Below, one piece after another: positions 29,108 through 39,726 of a stretch of 64,000 nt of DNA. The stretch spans positions 186,001-250,000 of the forward strand of contig NZ_JANFQF010000005.1 of the NCBI RefSeq assembly GCF_024438035.1. The letters are read 5' to 3'. The notes beneath the pieces were generated by a model. The model did no database searches. It was not told where the DNA came from and worked only from the letters and a program-made list of their open reading frames with translations. Position numbers and translations under genes: made by a program. Each line of letters starts with the position of its first letter. Position 1 is the stretch's first letter. The stretch is from Rhodococcus tibetensis (lineage in GTDB: Bacteria; Actinomycetota; Actinomycetes; Mycobacteriales; Mycobacteriaceae).

Positions 29108-29938
29108 ATGAGCCCGGACCGCGATCCGCAGGAACTGCTTTCCGTTGCCGGGGAGCTGCTCGACGGCGTCCACGACCGCTTCGTTGCCGGGGTGGGGTCG
29201 CCGAGTGCCGTGCACAAGGGTCCCGACGACTTCGCGACTGCTCTCGACCTCGAGCTCGAGAAGCGGTTGACGGGAGAACTCCAGGATCGGACCGGCATCG
29301 CGGTTCACGGCGAAGAGTTCGGCGGCCCCGATCTGGACGCGGGACTGGTGTGGGTCCTCGATCCCATCGACGGCACCTTCAACTACTCGGCGGGATTGCC
29401 CACGGCGGGCACACTGCTCGCGCTCCTCGACGACGGTGTCCCGGTTCTCGGTCTCACGTGGCTGCCGCTGGTCGGACGTCGGTACGCGGCTGTGGCGGAC
29501 GGGCCGCTCCTCGAGGGCGGTCAGCCGTTGCCGCGTCTCGCCGAGACCTCGCTGGCGTCGTCGATCGTGGGGATGGGCGCACTGAACATCGACAGCCGCG
29601 GACGCATCCCCGGGCCTTATCGATTGCAGGTCCTCGCTCAGCTGAGCCGGGTGTCGTCGCGGATTCGGATCCACGGCTCGACGGGCGTCGACCTCGCCTT
29701 CACCGCGGCGGGAATACTCGGCGGCACGGTGGTGTTCGGCCACAATGCGTGGGACAACGCCGCCGGCGTGGCACTGGTGCGGGCTGCGGGTGGGGTGGTC
29801 ACGGATCTCGCCGGTGAGCCGTGGACGATCGCCTCGGGTTCTGTGTTGGCCGGTGCCCCCGGAGTGCACGGTGAGATTCTCGGCATTCTCGGATCGCTGG
29901 GTGACCCCCGCGCCGAGCTATCGGAAGGGCGTACGTAA
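29108..29938 (+). CDS. impA: inositol monophosphatase family protein (ImpA)
   Basis: 276 residues. Lithium-sensitive phosphatase signatures: GEEFGG (Mg-binding Glu), [10 protein letters not shown] (two metal Asp), and [15 protein letters not shown] at the C-terminus. In mycobacteria impA lies at the same site between hisA and hisF and is related to inositol phosphate or histidinol-phosphate phosphatase activity. A HisN role here is possible, since no other histidinol phosphatase is in the window, but this is inference. The stop overlaps hisF by one base. Confidence 0.9.
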   Translation: MSPDRDPQELLSVAGELLDGVHDRFVAGVGSPSAVHKGPDDFATALDLELEKRLTGELQDRTGIAVHGEEFGGPDLDAGLVWVLDPIDGTFNYSAGLPTAGTLLALLDDGVPVLGLTWLPLVGRRYAAVADGPLLEGGQPLPRLAETSLASSIVGMGALNIDSRGRIPGPYRLQVLAQLSRVSSRIRIHGSTGVDLAFTAAGILGGTVVFGHNAWDNAAGVALVRAAGGVVTDLAGEPWTIASGSVLAGAPGVHGEILGILGSLGDPRAELSEGRT

Positions 29939-30711
29939 TGACTCTGGCAGTGCGGGTAATCCCTTGCCTCGACGTCGATGCCGGACGCGTCGTCAAGGGC
30001 GTCAACTTCGAGAACCTGCGTGATGCGGGTGACCCGGTGGAGTTGGCGGCCGCGTACGACGCGCAGGGGGCCGACGAGCTCACCTTCCTCGACGTCACCG
30101 CGTCGACCGCGGCCCGTGGCACCATGCTCGATGTCGTGAGCCGGACGGCGGAACAGGTGTTCATTCCGCTCACCGTCGGTGGCGGTGTCCGTACCGTCGA
30201 GGACGTCGACCGGTTGCTGCGCGCGGGTGCCGACAAGGTGAGCGTCAACACCGCGGCCATCGCCCGCCCGGAACTGCTTCGTGAATTGAGTGAGCGTTTC
30301 GGATCCCAGTGCATCGTGCTGTCGGTGGATGCGCGCACGGTCCCGCAGGGTCAGCCGGACACCGCGTCCGGATGGGAAGTCACGACCCACGGCGGCAAGC
30401 GCGGAACCGGGATCGATGCGGTCGAGTGGGCGGCGCGCGGCGCCGAACTGGGTGTGGGGGAGATCCTGCTCAATTCGATGGACGCCGACGGGACGAAAGT
30501 TGGCTTCGATCTCCCGATGATCCGAGCCGTACGAGCGGCCGTGCATGTGCCGGTGATCGCGAGCGGGGGAGCGGGTGCTGTCGAGCATTTCGCACCCGCC
30601 GTCGACGCGGGCGCCGATGCCGTGCTGGCCGCAAGTGTCTTCCACTTCGGTGACATGACGATCGCCGAAGTGAAGAAGTCCATGCGTGAAGAAGGGATCA
30701 CCGTCCGATGA
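29938..30711 (+). CDS. hisF: imidazole glycerol phosphate synthase cyclase subunit
   Basis: 257 residues, TIM barrel that forms IGP and AICAR. The catalytic Asp residues are in [11 protein letters not shown] and [10 protein letters not shown]. Barrel strands such as [12 protein letters not shown] and PVIASGGAG bind the substrate phosphates. The ATG shares a base with the impA TAA and the stop overlaps hisI. Pairs with HisH. Confidence 0.96.
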   Translation: MTLAVRVIPCLDVDAGRVVKGVNFENLRDAGDPVELAAAYDAQGADELTFLDVTASTAARGTMLDVVSRTAEQVFIPLTVGGGVRTVEDVDRLLRAGADKVSVNTAAIARPELLRELSERFGSQCIVLSVDARTVPQGQPDTASGWEVTTHGGKRGTGIDAVEWAARGAELGVGEILLNSMDADGTKVGFDLPMIRAVRAAVHVPVIASGGAGAVEHFAPAVDAGADAVLAASVFHFGDMTIAEVKKSMREEGITVR

Positions 30712-31052
30712 GTCTCGACCCCGCTATCGCGTCGCGACTCAAGCGCAACGACGCAGGCCTGTTCAGCGCTGTCGCGCAGGAACGTTCTACGGGTGACGTG
30801 CTGATGGTGGCATGGATGGACGACGAAGCGCTCGCGCGTACTCTCGACACCCGTAAAGGCACCTACTACTCGCGCTCCCGCCAGCAGTATTGGGTGAAGG
30901 GCGAGACGTCCGGGCACACTCAGTACGTCCACGAGGTGCGGCTCGATTGCGACGGTGACACGGTCCTCCTGATCGTCGATCAGGAGGGCGCCGCATGCCA
31001 CACGGGCACGCACACGTGCTTCGACACCGACGTTCTGCTTGCCGCGCAGTAG
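30708..31052 (+). CDS. hisI: phosphoribosyl-AMP cyclohydrolase
   Basis: 114 residues, monofunctional (no HisE domain). Metal ligands lie in [14 protein letters not shown] and CHTGTHTCF; the opening VAWMDDEAL and [19 protein letters not shown] are family signatures. The ATG overlaps the hisF stop. HisE and HisG are not in the window, as in mycobacteria where they lie elsewhere. Confidence 0.96.
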   Translation: MSLDPAIASRLKRNDAGLFSAVAQERSTGDVLMVAWMDDEALARTLDTRKGTYYSRSRQQYWVKGETSGHTQYVHEVRLDCDGDTVLLIVDQEGAACHTGTHTCFDTDVLLAAQ

Positions 31053-31083
31053 CGAAATCCGGCGCTCGGGCAGAATGTGCCGC

Positions 31084-31263
31084 ATGCCGTTGATCCAGAT
31101 CAGTCAGACAACCGGGCTCACCACCGAGCAGAAGCGCGCCACCATCGAGGCGGTCACCAAGGCGTACGCCGAGGCGACGGGCAAGGATCCGGCGAAGGTC
31201 TGGGTGACGATCACCGACGTGCCGGCCGAGAACTGGGGTGTCGGCGGGTCGCCGCTCGGTTGA
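31084..31263 (+). CDS. 4-oxalocrotonate tautomerase family small protein
   Basis: 59 residues. The sequence begins MPLIQ, so after Met removal Pro1 is the catalytic base of the 4-OT family. Members isomerise enols in aromatic degradation, but the physiological substrate here is unknown. It follows hisI by 31 bases and may share its transcript. The upstream reading from 31039 would remove the Pro1 feature, so ATG 31084 is used. Confidence 0.85.
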   Translation: MPLIQISQTTGLTTEQKRATIEAVTKAYAEATGKDPAKVWVTITDVPAENWGVGGSPLG

Positions 31264-31314
31264 GAGAGTTGCCGGGTCGCCGCTGGGGTGATTGTTGCTT
31301 TGGTGTGACGGGCG

Positions 31315-31824
31315 TCAGGCTCTTCCGGTGCCGGCGGCGATTCCCTTGTCGAGTTGGGTGAGCATGGCGGTGCCGAGTTCGTCGAGCTGCCGTACCTGTT
31401 CGGTGGAGAGGCCGTCGAAGACGAGTGCGCGTACGGATTCGACGTGCGGCGGTGCTGCCTCGACCACTTTGGCCATCCCTGCCTCGGTCAGGACGGCGTC
31501 GGAGCCGCGGCTTCCTTTGATGCTCTCGCGTCGTACCCATCCGGCTTTTTCCATCTTGGTGACGACGTGGGACAGCCTGGACAGTGACGCGTTCGCCCGC
31601 TGCGCGAGCAGGGAGAGTTGGAGTCGTCGGTTGTCCTCGCCGGACAGCGAGGCGAGGACGAAGTACTCGAAGTGGGTGAGAGCCGAGTCGCGTTGCAGCT
31701 GGGTGTCGAGGGCCGCCGGGAGCCGGGTGACGAGTGCGATGAGGGTGAGCCACGCCTCCTGCTGATCGGCATCGAGCCAGCGGGTCTCGGTCTGCGTCGA
31801 ACTGTCCTCGTCGTACCCACCCAT
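31315..31824 (-). CDS. MarR-family regulator
   Basis: 169 residues with the winged helix at about 50-120 (SLLAQRANASLSRLSHVVTKMEKAGWV, then RGSDAVLTEAG as the wing). Divergent from the ring-cleavage dioxygenase. A TTGAA-GG-TTCAA palindrome lies 124 bases from its start and 38 bases before the dioxygenase start, so it probably represses that gene. The ligand is unknown, perhaps a phenolic. Confidence 0.9.
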   Translation of the reverse strand: MGGYDEDSSTQTETRWLDADQQEAWLTLIALVTRLPAALDTQLQRDSALTHFEYFVLASLSGEDNRRLQLSLLAQRANASLSRLSHVVTKMEKAGWVRRESIKGSRGSDAVLTEAGMAKVVEAAPPHVESVRALVFDGLSTEQVRQLDELGTAMLTQLDKGIAAGTGRA

Positions 31825-31947
31825 GAGTGGTGTCCTCCATTTCGTGCGCCGTACCGCTGTGCAACCTGTTCACCATATGCAGCACGCCGCCTGTGGACGG
31901 TACCCGGGGAATAGTTGGCGCGTTCGCGTGTTGACTCCTATAGTCAC

Positions 31948-31959
31948 TTGAAGGTTCAA
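31948..31959 (+). promoter_or_regulatory. MarR-type operator
   Basis: TTGAA-GG-TTCAA, a perfect 5+5 palindrome with a 2-base spacer, lies in the 172-base gap between the MarR regulator and the dioxygenase. It follows a TTGACT hexamer at 31931, a possible -35. The nearby AGAGAACC is not part of the palindrome. Confidence 0.55.
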
Positions 31960-31996
31960 CTTAGAGAACCTTCCGAGTGGGACCCGAGGAGTCACG

Positions 31997-32776
31997 ATGA
32001 CGAACGTCATGCCCGCCTTGTTTCTGAGCCACGGAGCGCCGCCGTTGGTGGACAGTGACCTGTGGGTGTCGCAGCTGGCGACGTGGGCCGGCGACCTGCC
32101 TCGGCCGAAAGCCATTCTCGTGGTCTCGGCGCACTGGGAATCCGCTCCGCTCACCATCGGATCGACGACCACCGGGACGCCCCTCGTCTACGACTTCGGC
32201 GGTTTTCCCGAGCGCTTCTACCGGACCACGTACGCCTCACCGGGTGCGCCGGAGCTGGCCGCGCTGGTTGCGGCGCTCATGCCCGACAACGAGACGGTGG
32301 CGCAACAACCCGCTCGCGGGCTCGATCACGGCGCCTACGTGCCGCTGACGGTGATGTATCCGGACGCCGATATCCCCGTGCTGCAAATCTCGTTGCCGAC
32401 ACTCGACCCCGAGCGGCTGCTTCACCTCGGTGCGCGGCTGCGTCCGCTGCGCGAGCAGGGCGTGCTGATCGTGGGGTCGGGCTTCACCACCCACGGGCTG
32501 CCGTTCCTGCGCGACCCGTCGCCCGAGGCGACGGCCCCGGGCTGGTCGGCGGAATTCGACGCGTGGGCGAACGAGCGCCTGGCCGCAGGCGATGTGGACT
32601 CGCTCATCGACTTCCGCTCGCTCGCGCCGGGCATGCCGTACGCCCACCCGACGATCGAGCACTTCGCGCCGCTGTTCGTCACGCTGGGCGCCGCGAGCGA
32701 TCCCGAGCAGATTCCCCGGCAGGTGATCGACGGTTTCTGGATGGGGCTGGCCAAACGGTCGATTCAGGTGGACTGA
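31997..32776 (+). CDS. DODA-type extradiol ring-cleavage dioxygenase (LigB family)
   Basis: 259 residues. The opening PALFLSHGAPP carries the first metal His and LVVSAHWES the second. DHGAYVPLTVMYPDA and SGFTTHGL hold further metal and acid/base residues. This family opens catechol-type rings using Fe(II). The substrate cannot be assigned. It is divergent from a MarR regulator, typical for aromatic inducible genes. The stop overlaps the convergent bcp stop by 13 bases. Confidence 0.9.
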   Translation: MTNVMPALFLSHGAPPLVDSDLWVSQLATWAGDLPRPKAILVVSAHWESAPLTIGSTTTGTPLVYDFGGFPERFYRTTYASPGAPELAALVAALMPDNETVAQQPARGLDHGAYVPLTVMYPDADIPVLQISLPTLDPERLLHLGARLRPLREQGVLIVGSGFTTHGLPFLRDPSPEATAPGWSAEFDAWANERLAAGDVDSLIDFRSLAPGMPYAHPTIEHFAPLFVTLGAASDPEQIPRQVIDGFWMGLAKRSIQVD

Positions 32777-33228
32777 CGCGTCCGGAGGAAGGCGAGAGCC
32801 TGATCGCCGTGCGTGTTGGCGCGGAACTCGCTCGAGATGACCTCGAGCACGGTGCGGTCGGTGTCGATGACGAAGGTGGACCGCTTGACGGGGGCGAGTT
32901 TGCCGAGCAGTCCGCGCCGGACACCGAATTTCTCGGCGACTGCGCCGTCCCGGTCCGACAGAAGCGGGTAGTCGAACGACTGTGCCTGCGCGAACGACGC
33001 CTGCTTCTCCACCGCGTCGGTGCTGATCCCCGCGCAGGATGCGCCGACCGCCGCGAACTCGTCCGCGAGGTCGCGGAAATGGCACGCCTCCGCGGTGCAG
33101 ACCGGCGTGGACGCCGCTGGATAGAAGAACAGCACCAGGGGACCGTCCTCGAGAAGGCTCGACAGCGAACGGGCGGTGCCGTCCTGGTCGGGCAGGGTGA
33201 ATTCCGGTGCGAGCTGACCTGGCTTCAT
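32764..33228 (-). CDS. bcp: peroxiredoxin of the Bcp/thiol peroxidase type
   Basis: 154 residues. The peroxidatic Cys lies in FFYPAASTPVCTAEACHFRD, with the resolving Cys four residues on as in Bcp/PrxQ. Removes hydroperoxides with thioredoxin as the usual donor; cytosolic. The start at 33228 is the Met of MKPGQLAPEFTLP; a reading from 33327 would extend through the trpE start. It occupies the same position as BcpB (Rv1608c) beside trpE in M. tuberculosis. Confidence 0.92.
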   Translation of the reverse strand: MKPGQLAPEFTLPDQDGTARSLSSLLEDGPLVLFFYPAASTPVCTAEACHFRDLADEFAAVGASCAGISTDAVEKQASFAQAQSFDYPLLSDRDGAVAEKFGVRRGLLGKLAPVKRSTFVIDTDRTVLEVISSEFRANTHGDQALAFLRTRQST

Positions 33229-33287
33229 GACAGCCGAGGCTACCCGCGCACGCAGACGTGTCTTGCGCGCCTGGGATGATGGTCGAC

Positions 33288-34874
33288 ATGCACGGTGAGC
33301 CCACCACGATGTCCGCGCCCACGTCATCCGCCGCCCGGTCCGGCGGCGGATCCGACTCGACCACGACGCGCGAGCAGTTCCACGCTCTCGCTGCCGAGCA
33401 CCGGGTCGTCCCGGTGATCCGTAAGGTGTTGGCGGACGCGGAAACTCCGCTGTCGGCGTACAAGAAGCTGGCGGGAAACAGGCCCGGTACCTTCCTGCTG
33501 GAATCGGCAGAGAACGGCCGGTCGTGGTCGCGCTGGTCGTTCATCGGCGCCGGAAGTCCCGCGGCGCTGACCGTCATCGACGGTGAGGCAGCCTGGTACG
33601 GCAACGTTCCGGCGGGCGCGCCGTCCGGCGGGGATCCCATCGCGGCGCTCGGTCAGACTCTCGAACTCCTCAGGAGTGAACGGCTGCCCGAGCTTCCGCC
33701 GCTGACCGGGGGAATGGTCGGATTTCTCGGCTACGACGCCGTGCGGCGCATCGAACGCATCGGTGAGCACGCTGTGGACGACTTGCAGATCCCCGAAATG
33801 GTCATGCTGCTCGCCACGGATCTGGCGGCCGTCGATCACCACGAGGGAGCCATCACCCTCATCGCCAATGCCGTCAATTGGGATGGTACGGACGAGCGGG
33901 TAGACGAGGCGTACGACGATGCCGTCGAACGCCTCGACCGGATGACGTCCTCCCTGTCGGCGCCCGCGCCGTCCACCGTGTCCACGTTCGCCAAACCGAC
34001 CCCGGACTACCGCCGGCAGCGCACCACCGAAGGCTTCGGCGCAGACGTGCAGCGCCTGGTGGGAGAGATCGAGGCGGGCGAGGCGTTTCAGGTGGTGCTG
34101 TCGCAGCGTTTCGAAATCGATTGCGCTGCAGCACCTATCGATGTCTATCGCATGCTGCGTGCGTCCAATCCCAGTCCGTACATGTACCTCCTCAACGTCC
34201 CCGGTGGTGACGGCGAGACCGCCTTCTCGATCGTCGGTTCCAGTCCGGAGGCGCTGGTGACGGTCAAGGAGGGTGTCGCCACTACCCACCCGATTGCAGG
34301 TACCCGGTGGCGCGGTGCGACGGAGGAGGACGACATCCTCCTGGAGAAGGATCTCCTCGCCGACGAGAAGGAGAACGCCGAGCACCTCATGCTCGTCGAT
34401 CTCGGCCGTAACGATCTCGGCCGCGTGTGCGAACCCGGCACGGTGAAGGTGCACGACTACCGGCACATCGAGCGGTACAGCCATGTGATGCACCTCGTCT
34501 CCACGGTGACGGGCCACCTTGCTGCCGGCAAGCAGGCACTCGATGCCGTCACAGCCTGCTTCCCGGCCGGCACGTTGTCGGGTGCGCCGAAGGTACGGGC
34601 CATGCAGCTGATCGAGGAACTCGAACCGACGAGGCGCGGCATCTACGGAGGCATCGTCGGGTACCTCGACTTCGCCGGCGACGCGGACACCGCGATCTCC
34701 ATCCGTACGGCGTTGATCAAGGACGGCATCGGGTACGTCCAGGCCGGCGCCGGTGTGGTCGCCGATTCGAATCCCGAATACGAGGACACCGAGGCGCGCA
34801 ACAAGGCCATGGCGGTGCTCAGCGCTATCGCCGCGGCGCACACGTTGAAGACTCTGGGAGGCGGCACGCAGTGA
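33288..34874 (+). CDS. trpE: anthranilate synthase component I
   Basis: About 528 residues; converts chorismate and ammonia to anthranilate. [19 protein letters not shown] holds the feedback-inhibition LLES motif, and [27 protein letters not shown] [15 protein letters not shown] and [15 protein letters not shown] are chorismate-enzyme signatures. The N-terminal Ser/Ala/Thr-rich stretch (to about residue 30) lacks homology and the start is uncertain: ATGs at 33276, 33279, 33288 and 33309 are possible. No trpG is adjacent. No leader peptide with tandem Trp codons is seen before it. Confidence 0.94.
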   Translation: MHGEPTTMSAPTSSAARSGGGSDSTTTREQFHALAAEHRVVPVIRKVLADAETPLSAYKKLAGNRPGTFLLESAENGRSWSRWSFIGAGSPAALTVIDGEAAWYGNVPAGAPSGGDPIAALGQTLELLRSERLPELPPLTGGMVGFLGYDAVRRIERIGEHAVDDLQIPEMVMLLATDLAAVDHHEGAITLIANAVNWDGTDERVDEAYDDAVERLDRMTSSLSAPAPSTVSTFAKPTPDYRRQRTTEGFGADVQRLVGEIEAGEAFQVVLSQRFEIDCAAAPIDVYRMLRASNPSPYMYLLNVPGGDGETAFSIVGSSPEALVTVKEGVATTHPIAGTRWRGATEEDDILLEKDLLADEKENAEHLMLVDLGRNDLGRVCEPGTVKVHDYRHIERYSHVMHLVSTVTGHLAAGKQALDAVTACFPAGTLSGAPKVRAMQLIEELEPTRRGIYGGIVGYLDFAGDADTAISIRTALIKDGIGYVQAGAGVVADSNPEYEDTEARNKAMAVLSAIAAAHTLKTLGGGTQ

Positions 34875-35581
34875 CCGAAGCGACCGGACCGGGACCCGAT
34901 ACTGCCGGACGCCGCCGGTCGATCCTCGCCGTGCTCCTTCTCGCCGTCGCGGCAGTGTGCCTGTGGGGAGCGTCCCGGATGACGTGGGTGGAGGTCATCT
35001 CCTCGGACGGACTCGGTGAGCAGCGCACCGCGGCGCTCGACGGGGCCACCTGGGCGGCGGCGCTCACGCCGCTGGCGTTGACCCTCGTTGCCGCCATCGC
35101 AGCGTCCTTCGCCGTCAAGGGCTGGGCACTCAGGATTCTCGGCGTACTCGTGGCAGTCGTTGCCGTTGCGGCCGCCGTTCCGGCGGCGAGTGTGCTCCTC
35201 TCCGGCGCGTCGGACGAGCAGGCGGGACGACTGGCGGAATTGCCGGGACGTGCGGTGGTCGAAGCCGTGTCGGTGCACCGAGGGCCCGCAGTGCTGGCGC
35301 TCGTCGGCGTTTTCGCGGCTCTCGCCGCAGCGGTCGAGCTGGCGCGCCGGCCACGGGTAGGAGCCGGGCTCTCCTCGAAGTACGACAGCCCCGCCGCGCG
35401 GCGAGCGGCGGCCAAGGAGACCAGCGTCGATTCTGCCGACGAGCCCCTCACTCAACGGATGCTGTGGGACGCGCTCGACGCGGGCGAAGATCCCACGGTC
35501 GACGGCGCCCGCGCAGACAAGAATGCCGATGATGTCGACCGCCTTGACGGCGACAGCAAAGACCCGGGTACCCGATCGTAA
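34871..35581 (+). CDS. trpM: tryptophan-operon membrane protein (TrpM-like)
   Basis: 236 residues with four spans (about 17-36, 57-78, 82-105, 132-153) and a charged cytosolic tail from about 160. The GTG overlaps the trpE stop. A membrane protein of this kind lies between trpE and trpC in mycobacteria, corynebacteria and streptomycetes (Trp-associated membrane protein family). A role in tryptophan or indole transport has been guessed, but the function is not established. Confidence 0.8.
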   Translation: MTEATGPGPDTAGRRRSILAVLLLAVAAVCLWGASRMTWVEVISSDGLGEQRTAALDGATWAAALTPLALTLVAAIAASFAVKGWALRILGVLVAVVAVAAAVPAASVLLSGASDEQAGRLAELPGRAVVEAVSVHRGPAVLALVGVFAALAAAVELARRPRVGAGLSSKYDSPAARRAAAKETSVDSADEPLTQRMLWDALDAGEDPTVDGARADKNADDVDRLDGDSKDPGTRS

Positions 35582-35667
35582 ACAGAATCAGAGTGCCATC
35601 TAGGCTGGCTTCACCCCTGATGATGTTCCTCACATCGGGTTCCTGCCCAGAAAGGACTCGGGCCACG

Positions 35668-36477
35668 ATGACCGTTCTCGACTCGATTCTCGACGGAGTG
35701 CGCGCCGATGTCGCCGCCCGCGAAGCCGTCCTTGACTTCGCCGCTGTCAAGGCTGCGGCCGCTGCCGCACCGCCTGCGCTCGACGCTGCAGCTGCCCTGC
35801 TCGAGCCGGGCATCGGAGTCATCGCCGAGGTCAAGCGCGCAAGCCCGTCGAAGGGCCCGCTCGCCGAGATCACCGATCCCGCAGAACTCGCCAAGGCGTA
35901 TCAGGCCGGTGGCGCCCGGGTCATCAGTGTGCTCACCGAGGAACGACGTTTTCAGGGGTCCCTCGCCGACCTCGACGCCGTCCGGCGTGCGGTCAGCATC
36001 CCGGTCCTGCGTAAAGACTTCATCGTCGGGCCGTACCAGATCCACGAGGCCCGCGCCCACGGCGCCGATGTCGTCCTGCTCATCGTCGCCGCGCTCGAGC
36101 AGCATGCGCTGGCGTCGTTGATCGACCGCACCGAGTCGCTGGGAATGACCGCGCTGGTCGAGGTCCACACCGAAGAGGAAGCCAACCGGGCACTCGAGGC
36201 AGGCGCCCGGGTGATCGGCGTCAACGCCCGCAACCTCAAGACACTCGAAGTCGACAAGAACACCTTCGGCGAGATCGCTCCGGGACTGCCCACCGAGACC
36301 ATCAAGATCGCCGAATCCGGTGTCCGCGGTACCGCCGACCTTCTCGCCTACGCCGGCGCCGGCGCGGATGCCGTACTCGTCGGTGAAGGCCTCGTCACCA
36401 GCGGAGATCCGCGCAAGGCCGTGGCCGATCTGGTCAACGCCGGGGCGCATCCCTCCTGCCCCAAGCCGTCGCGCTGA
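35668..36477 (+). CDS. trpC: indole-3-glycerol phosphate synthase
   Basis: 269 residues, TIM barrel. Catalytic signatures: [12 protein letters not shown] (Glu/Lys), [13 protein letters not shown] (Lys), [14 protein letters not shown] [10 protein letters not shown], and IAESGV at the phosphate site. GAAAGGA precedes the ATG at 35668. The 86-base gap after trpM is the largest within the trp cluster, so an internal promoter is possible. Confidence 0.95.
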   Translation: MTVLDSILDGVRADVAAREAVLDFAAVKAAAAAAPPALDAAAALLEPGIGVIAEVKRASPSKGPLAEITDPAELAKAYQAGGARVISVLTEERRFQGSLADLDAVRRAVSIPVLRKDFIVGPYQIHEARAHGADVVLLIVAALEQHALASLIDRTESLGMTALVEVHTEEEANRALEAGARVIGVNARNLKTLEVDKNTFGEIAPGLPTETIKIAESGVRGTADLLAYAGAGADAVLVGEGLVTSGDPRKAVADLVNAGAHPSCPKPSR

Positions 36478-36539
36478 ACCGACTGCGGCCGAACTGACCC
36501 GGACGGCGGCAGCGCCCGGCGTTGGGGCAGACTGGACCT

Positions 36540-37862
36540 GTGACTTCACGTAATCAGGACACCGTCTTCAAGGGCGGCGATCTGCCGACTGCCAGCGCCG
36601 GAATCGCCGAACGCACGTCGCACGACCCCGACTCCGGAGGACACTTCGGCGTATACGGAGGACGCCACGTGCCCGAGGCGCTGATGGCGGTGATCGAGGA
36701 GGTCACGGCCGCGTACGACAAGGCCCGGTCGGACGACACCTTCCTGGCCGAGCTCGATCGCCTGCAGCGCGACTACACGGGTCGCCCGTCGCCGATCTTC
36801 GAGGCCACCCGGATGAGCGAGTTCGCCGGTGGTGCCCGGCTGATCCTCAAGCGTGAAGATCTCAATCACACCGGCTCGCACAAGATCAACAACGTGCTGG
36901 GGCAGGTGCTGCTCGCGAAGCAGATGGGAAAGACCCGCATCATCGCGGAAACCGGCGCCGGTCAGCACGGGGTGGCCACGGCGACGGCGTGCGCACTGTT
37001 CGGTCTCGAGTGCGTCATCTACATGGGGGCGGTCGACACCGAGCGGCAGGCGCTGAACGTGGCCCGCATGCGGTTGCTCGGTTCGTCGGTGGTCGCGGTG
37101 GAGTCCGGCTCCCGGACGCTCAAGGACGCCATCAACGAGGCGCTGCGCGACTGGGTGACCAACGCCCACAACACGTACTACTGCTTCGGCACGGCGGCGG
37201 GCCCGCACCCTTTTCCGACCATCGTCCGCGACTTCCAGCGCGTCGTCGGTCTCGAGGCGCGGGCGCAGGTACAGGCGCTGACCGGCAGGCTGCCCGACGC
37301 AGTCACCGCGTGCGTCGGCGGTGGGTCCAATGCCATCGGAATCTTCCATGCCTTCCTCGACGACCCCGCGGTCCGGTTGGTCGGTTACGAGGCTGCCGGT
37401 GACGGAGTGGAGACGGGCCGCCACGCGGCCACCTTCGCGGCCGGCACCCCGGGCGCCTTCCAGGGTGCGTACTCCTATCTGCTGCAGGACGAAGACGGGC
37501 AGACCATCGAATCGCACTCCATCTCGGCGGGCCTCGACTATCCCGGCGTCGGACCGGAGCACGCCCTCCTCAAAGACATCGGACGCGCCACCTACGAGCC
37601 CGTCACGGACACGGAAGCCATGGATGCGCTGCGTCTGCTGTCCGAGCGTGAGGGAATCATTCCGGCCATCGAGTCCGCGCACGCCGTAGCCGGATCGTTG
37701 CGACTCGGCCGCGAGCTGGGGGAGGGCGCGATCATTGTCGTCAGCCTCTCCGGGCGCGGTGACAAGGACATGGATACGGCGGCCAAGTGGTTCGGACTCT
37801 TCGACCCCGACGCCGCCACCGAAACCCCCACGACCACCGACAAGGAAGGTTCCGCCAAGTGA
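36540..37862 (+). CDS. trpB: tryptophan synthase beta chain
   Basis: 440 residues; PLP enzyme joining indole and serine. The Schiff-base Lys is K115 in [24 protein letters not shown] and [10 protein letters not shown] are the PLP phosphate and substrate-site signatures. The GTG at 36540 is preferred over the TTG at 36522. The N-terminal extension of about 30 residues before [13 protein letters not shown] is common in actinobacteria. The stop overlaps trpA by 4 bases. Confidence 0.95.
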   Translation: MTSRNQDTVFKGGDLPTASAGIAERTSHDPDSGGHFGVYGGRHVPEALMAVIEEVTAAYDKARSDDTFLAELDRLQRDYTGRPSPIFEATRMSEFAGGARLILKREDLNHTGSHKINNVLGQVLLAKQMGKTRIIAETGAGQHGVATATACALFGLECVIYMGAVDTERQALNVARMRLLGSSVVAVESGSRTLKDAINEALRDWVTNAHNTYYCFGTAAGPHPFPTIVRDFQRVVGLEARAQVQALTGRLPDAVTACVGGGSNAIGIFHAFLDDPAVRLVGYEAAGDGVETGRHAATFAAGTPGAFQGAYSYLLQDEDGQTIESHSISAGLDYPGVGPEHALLKDIGRATYEPVTDTEAMDALRLLSEREGIIPAIESAHAVAGSLRLGRELGEGAIIVVSLSGRGDKDMDTAAKWFGLFDPDAATETPTTTDKEGSAK

Positions 37863-38662
37863 GCGAACGACTCTCGCGCCTCGCCCCGACGTTCGCGCAG
37901 TGCCGTGCGGAGAAGCGTGCCGCTCTGATCGGATACCTCCCGGCGGGGTACCCGACCGTCCCGGAATCCATCGACGTGTTCAAGGCGATGGTCGACTCCG
38001 GCTGCGACATCGTCGAGGTCGGCATCGCGTACTCGGACCCGGTGATGGACGGTCCCACCATTCAGGCGGCCGCCGAGAAGGCACTGAGCAACGGCGTCAA
38101 GGTGCGTGACGTGTTCACGGTCATCGAGCAGATCGCGTCGGTGGGAGGCAAGGCCGTGGTGATGACGTACTGGAACCCGGTCCTGCAGTACGGCGTCGAC
38201 CGGTTCGCGCGTGACCTCGCGAACGCCGGCGGCCTCGGACTCATCACGCCGAACCTCATTCCCGAGGAGGCCGGGGAGTGGATCGCGGCGTCCAAGGATC
38301 ACGACCTCGACCGGATCTTCCTCGTGGCCCCGTCGTCGACCGAGGAACGGCTGTCGATGACGCTGGAGGCGAGCAGCGGGTTCGTGTACGCGTCCTCGAC
38401 GATGGGTGTGACCGGCGCGCGTGATGCGGTGTCGTCGATGGCACCCGAGCTGACCGCCCGCATCCGCGCCCATTCCGACATTCCGGTGGGTGTCGGGCTC
38501 GGTGTCCGTTCGGGGGCCCAGGCCGCTGAGATCGCCGCCTACGCTGATGCGGTCATCGTCGGATCAGCCCTGGTCACCGCGGTGGAAGCCGGACTCGACG
38601 CGGTGCGCTCGCTGACGAGGGAACTCGCCGAGGGCGTCCGCTCCGCTACCGTGGCGTCGTGA
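37859..38662 (+). CDS. trpA: tryptophan synthase alpha chain
   Basis: 267 residues, TIM barrel. The catalytic Glu is in [18 protein letters not shown] (Glu, then Asp). [24 protein letters not shown] and [13 protein letters not shown] are the loop and phosphate-site signatures. The GTG overlaps the trpB stop (GTGA). The stop overlaps lgt by 4 bases. Confidence 0.96.
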   Translation: MSERLSRLAPTFAQCRAEKRAALIGYLPAGYPTVPESIDVFKAMVDSGCDIVEVGIAYSDPVMDGPTIQAAAEKALSNGVKVRDVFTVIEQIASVGGKAVVMTYWNPVLQYGVDRFARDLANAGGLGLITPNLIPEEAGEWIAASKDHDLDRIFLVAPSSTEERLSMTLEASSGFVYASSTMGVTGARDAVSSMAPELTARIRAHSDIPVGVGLGVRSGAQAAEIAAYADAVIVGSALVTAVEAGLDAVRSLTRELAEGVRSATVAS

Positions 38663-39726
38663 CTTCCACTGTGGATGTGTTGGCGTACATTCCGAGTCCG
38701 CCTCAGGGCGTCTGGTACGTCGGCCCACTGGCCCTGCGCGCGTACGCGCTGTTCATCATCGTCGGCATCGTCGTCGCCATCTTCTGGGGCGACCGCCGCT
38801 GGGTGGCTCGGGGCGGCGAAAAGGGCACCGTGCTCGACATCGCCATCTGGGCGGTGCCGTTCGGGCTGATCGGCGGCCGGCTGTACCACGTCCTGACCGA
38901 CTGGCCCACATACTTCGGGGAGGGAGGCGACCCGGTCGACGCCCTGAAGATCTGGCAGGGCGGGCTCGGTATCTGGGGCGCGGTGGCGCTCGGTGGCGTC
39001 GGTGCGTGGATCGGGTGTCGGCGTCGCGGGATTCCGCTGCCGGCGCTCGGCGACGCGGTAGCGCCCCCTATCCTGCTGGCCCAGGCGATCGGCCGAATCG
39101 GCAACTACTTCAACCAGGAGCTCTACGGCCGGGAAACCGACGTGCCGTGGGGTCTCGAGATCTTCGAGCGCCGTAACGACGCCGGGCAGGTGCACCCCGA
39201 GTTGATCGACGGTGTCTCCACGGGGCAGGTCGCCTTCGTCGTGCACCCGACCTTCCTGTACGAAGCGCTGTGGAACGTGCTGATCGTGCTCCTGCTGGTG
39301 TGGGTGGACCGCCGTTTCCGCATCGGGCACGGCCGCCTCTTCGCCCTGTACGTTGCCGGGTACTGTGCCGGCCGATTCTGGATCGAGCTGATGCGTAGCG
39401 ATCACGCCAGCCTCATCGCGGGTGTCCGCGTCAACTCGTTCACCTCGGCGATCGTGTTCGTCGCGGCGGTGGTGTACGTCTTCGCCGCCACCAAGGGGCG
39501 GGAGGATCCGGCGGAGCTGCAACCGCATCACGATGTACAGGCGGAACAGCGAACATCCGAGCATGAAACGCCCGAGCAGGACGACGGGGCGAAGGACGAG
39601 CCTGCGTCCGCGTCCGAACCGGACACCAAGGCTGCGTGCGAAGACAAGGCTTCGAGTACTGCGAGTGCCGGCACCGACGTGGGCACGAAGACCACCGACA
39701 GCAAGAAGGATGACGCGAATGACTGA
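38659..39726 (+). CDS. lgt: prolipoprotein diacylglyceryl transferase
   Basis: 355 residues; adds diacylglycerol to the lipobox Cys of lipoproteins (LivK in this window would be one substrate). Seven spans in the first 285 residues, the Lgt signature [10 protein letters not shown] at 145-154, and family residues such as the HPTFLYE motif. From about residue 290 a long Asp/Glu/Ala/Ser-rich tail is added; M. tuberculosis Lgt also has a C-terminal extension. The GTG overlaps the trpA stop. The 3' end overlaps the TM2 gene by 8 bases. Confidence 0.94.
   Translation: MTSTVDVLAYIPSPPQGVWYVGPLALRAYALFIIVGIVVAIFWGDRRWVARGGEKGTVLDIAIWAVPFGLIGGRLYHVLTDWPTYFGEGGDPVDALKIWQGGLGIWGAVALGGVGAWIGCRRRGIPLPALGDAVAPPILLAQAIGRIGNYFNQELYGRETDVPWGLEIFERRNDAGQVHPELIDGVSTGQVAFVVHPTFLYEALWNVLIVLLLVWVDRRFRIGHGRLFALYVAGYCAGRFWIELMRSDHASLIAGVRVNSFTSAIVFVAAVVYVFAATKGREDPAELQPHHDVQAEQRTSEHETPEQDDGAKDEPASASEPDTKAACEDKASSTASAGTDVGTKTTDSKKDDAND

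Noticed and set aside
31245-31284. Two copies of CGGGTCGCCGCT around the tautomerase stop
   Set aside because: A 12-base duplication in GC-rich sequence with the first copy coding; too slight to call an element.
33229-33287. A trp leader peptide or attenuator before trpE
   Set aside because: No short ORF with tandem Trp codons and no hairpin pair is present in this 59-base gap.
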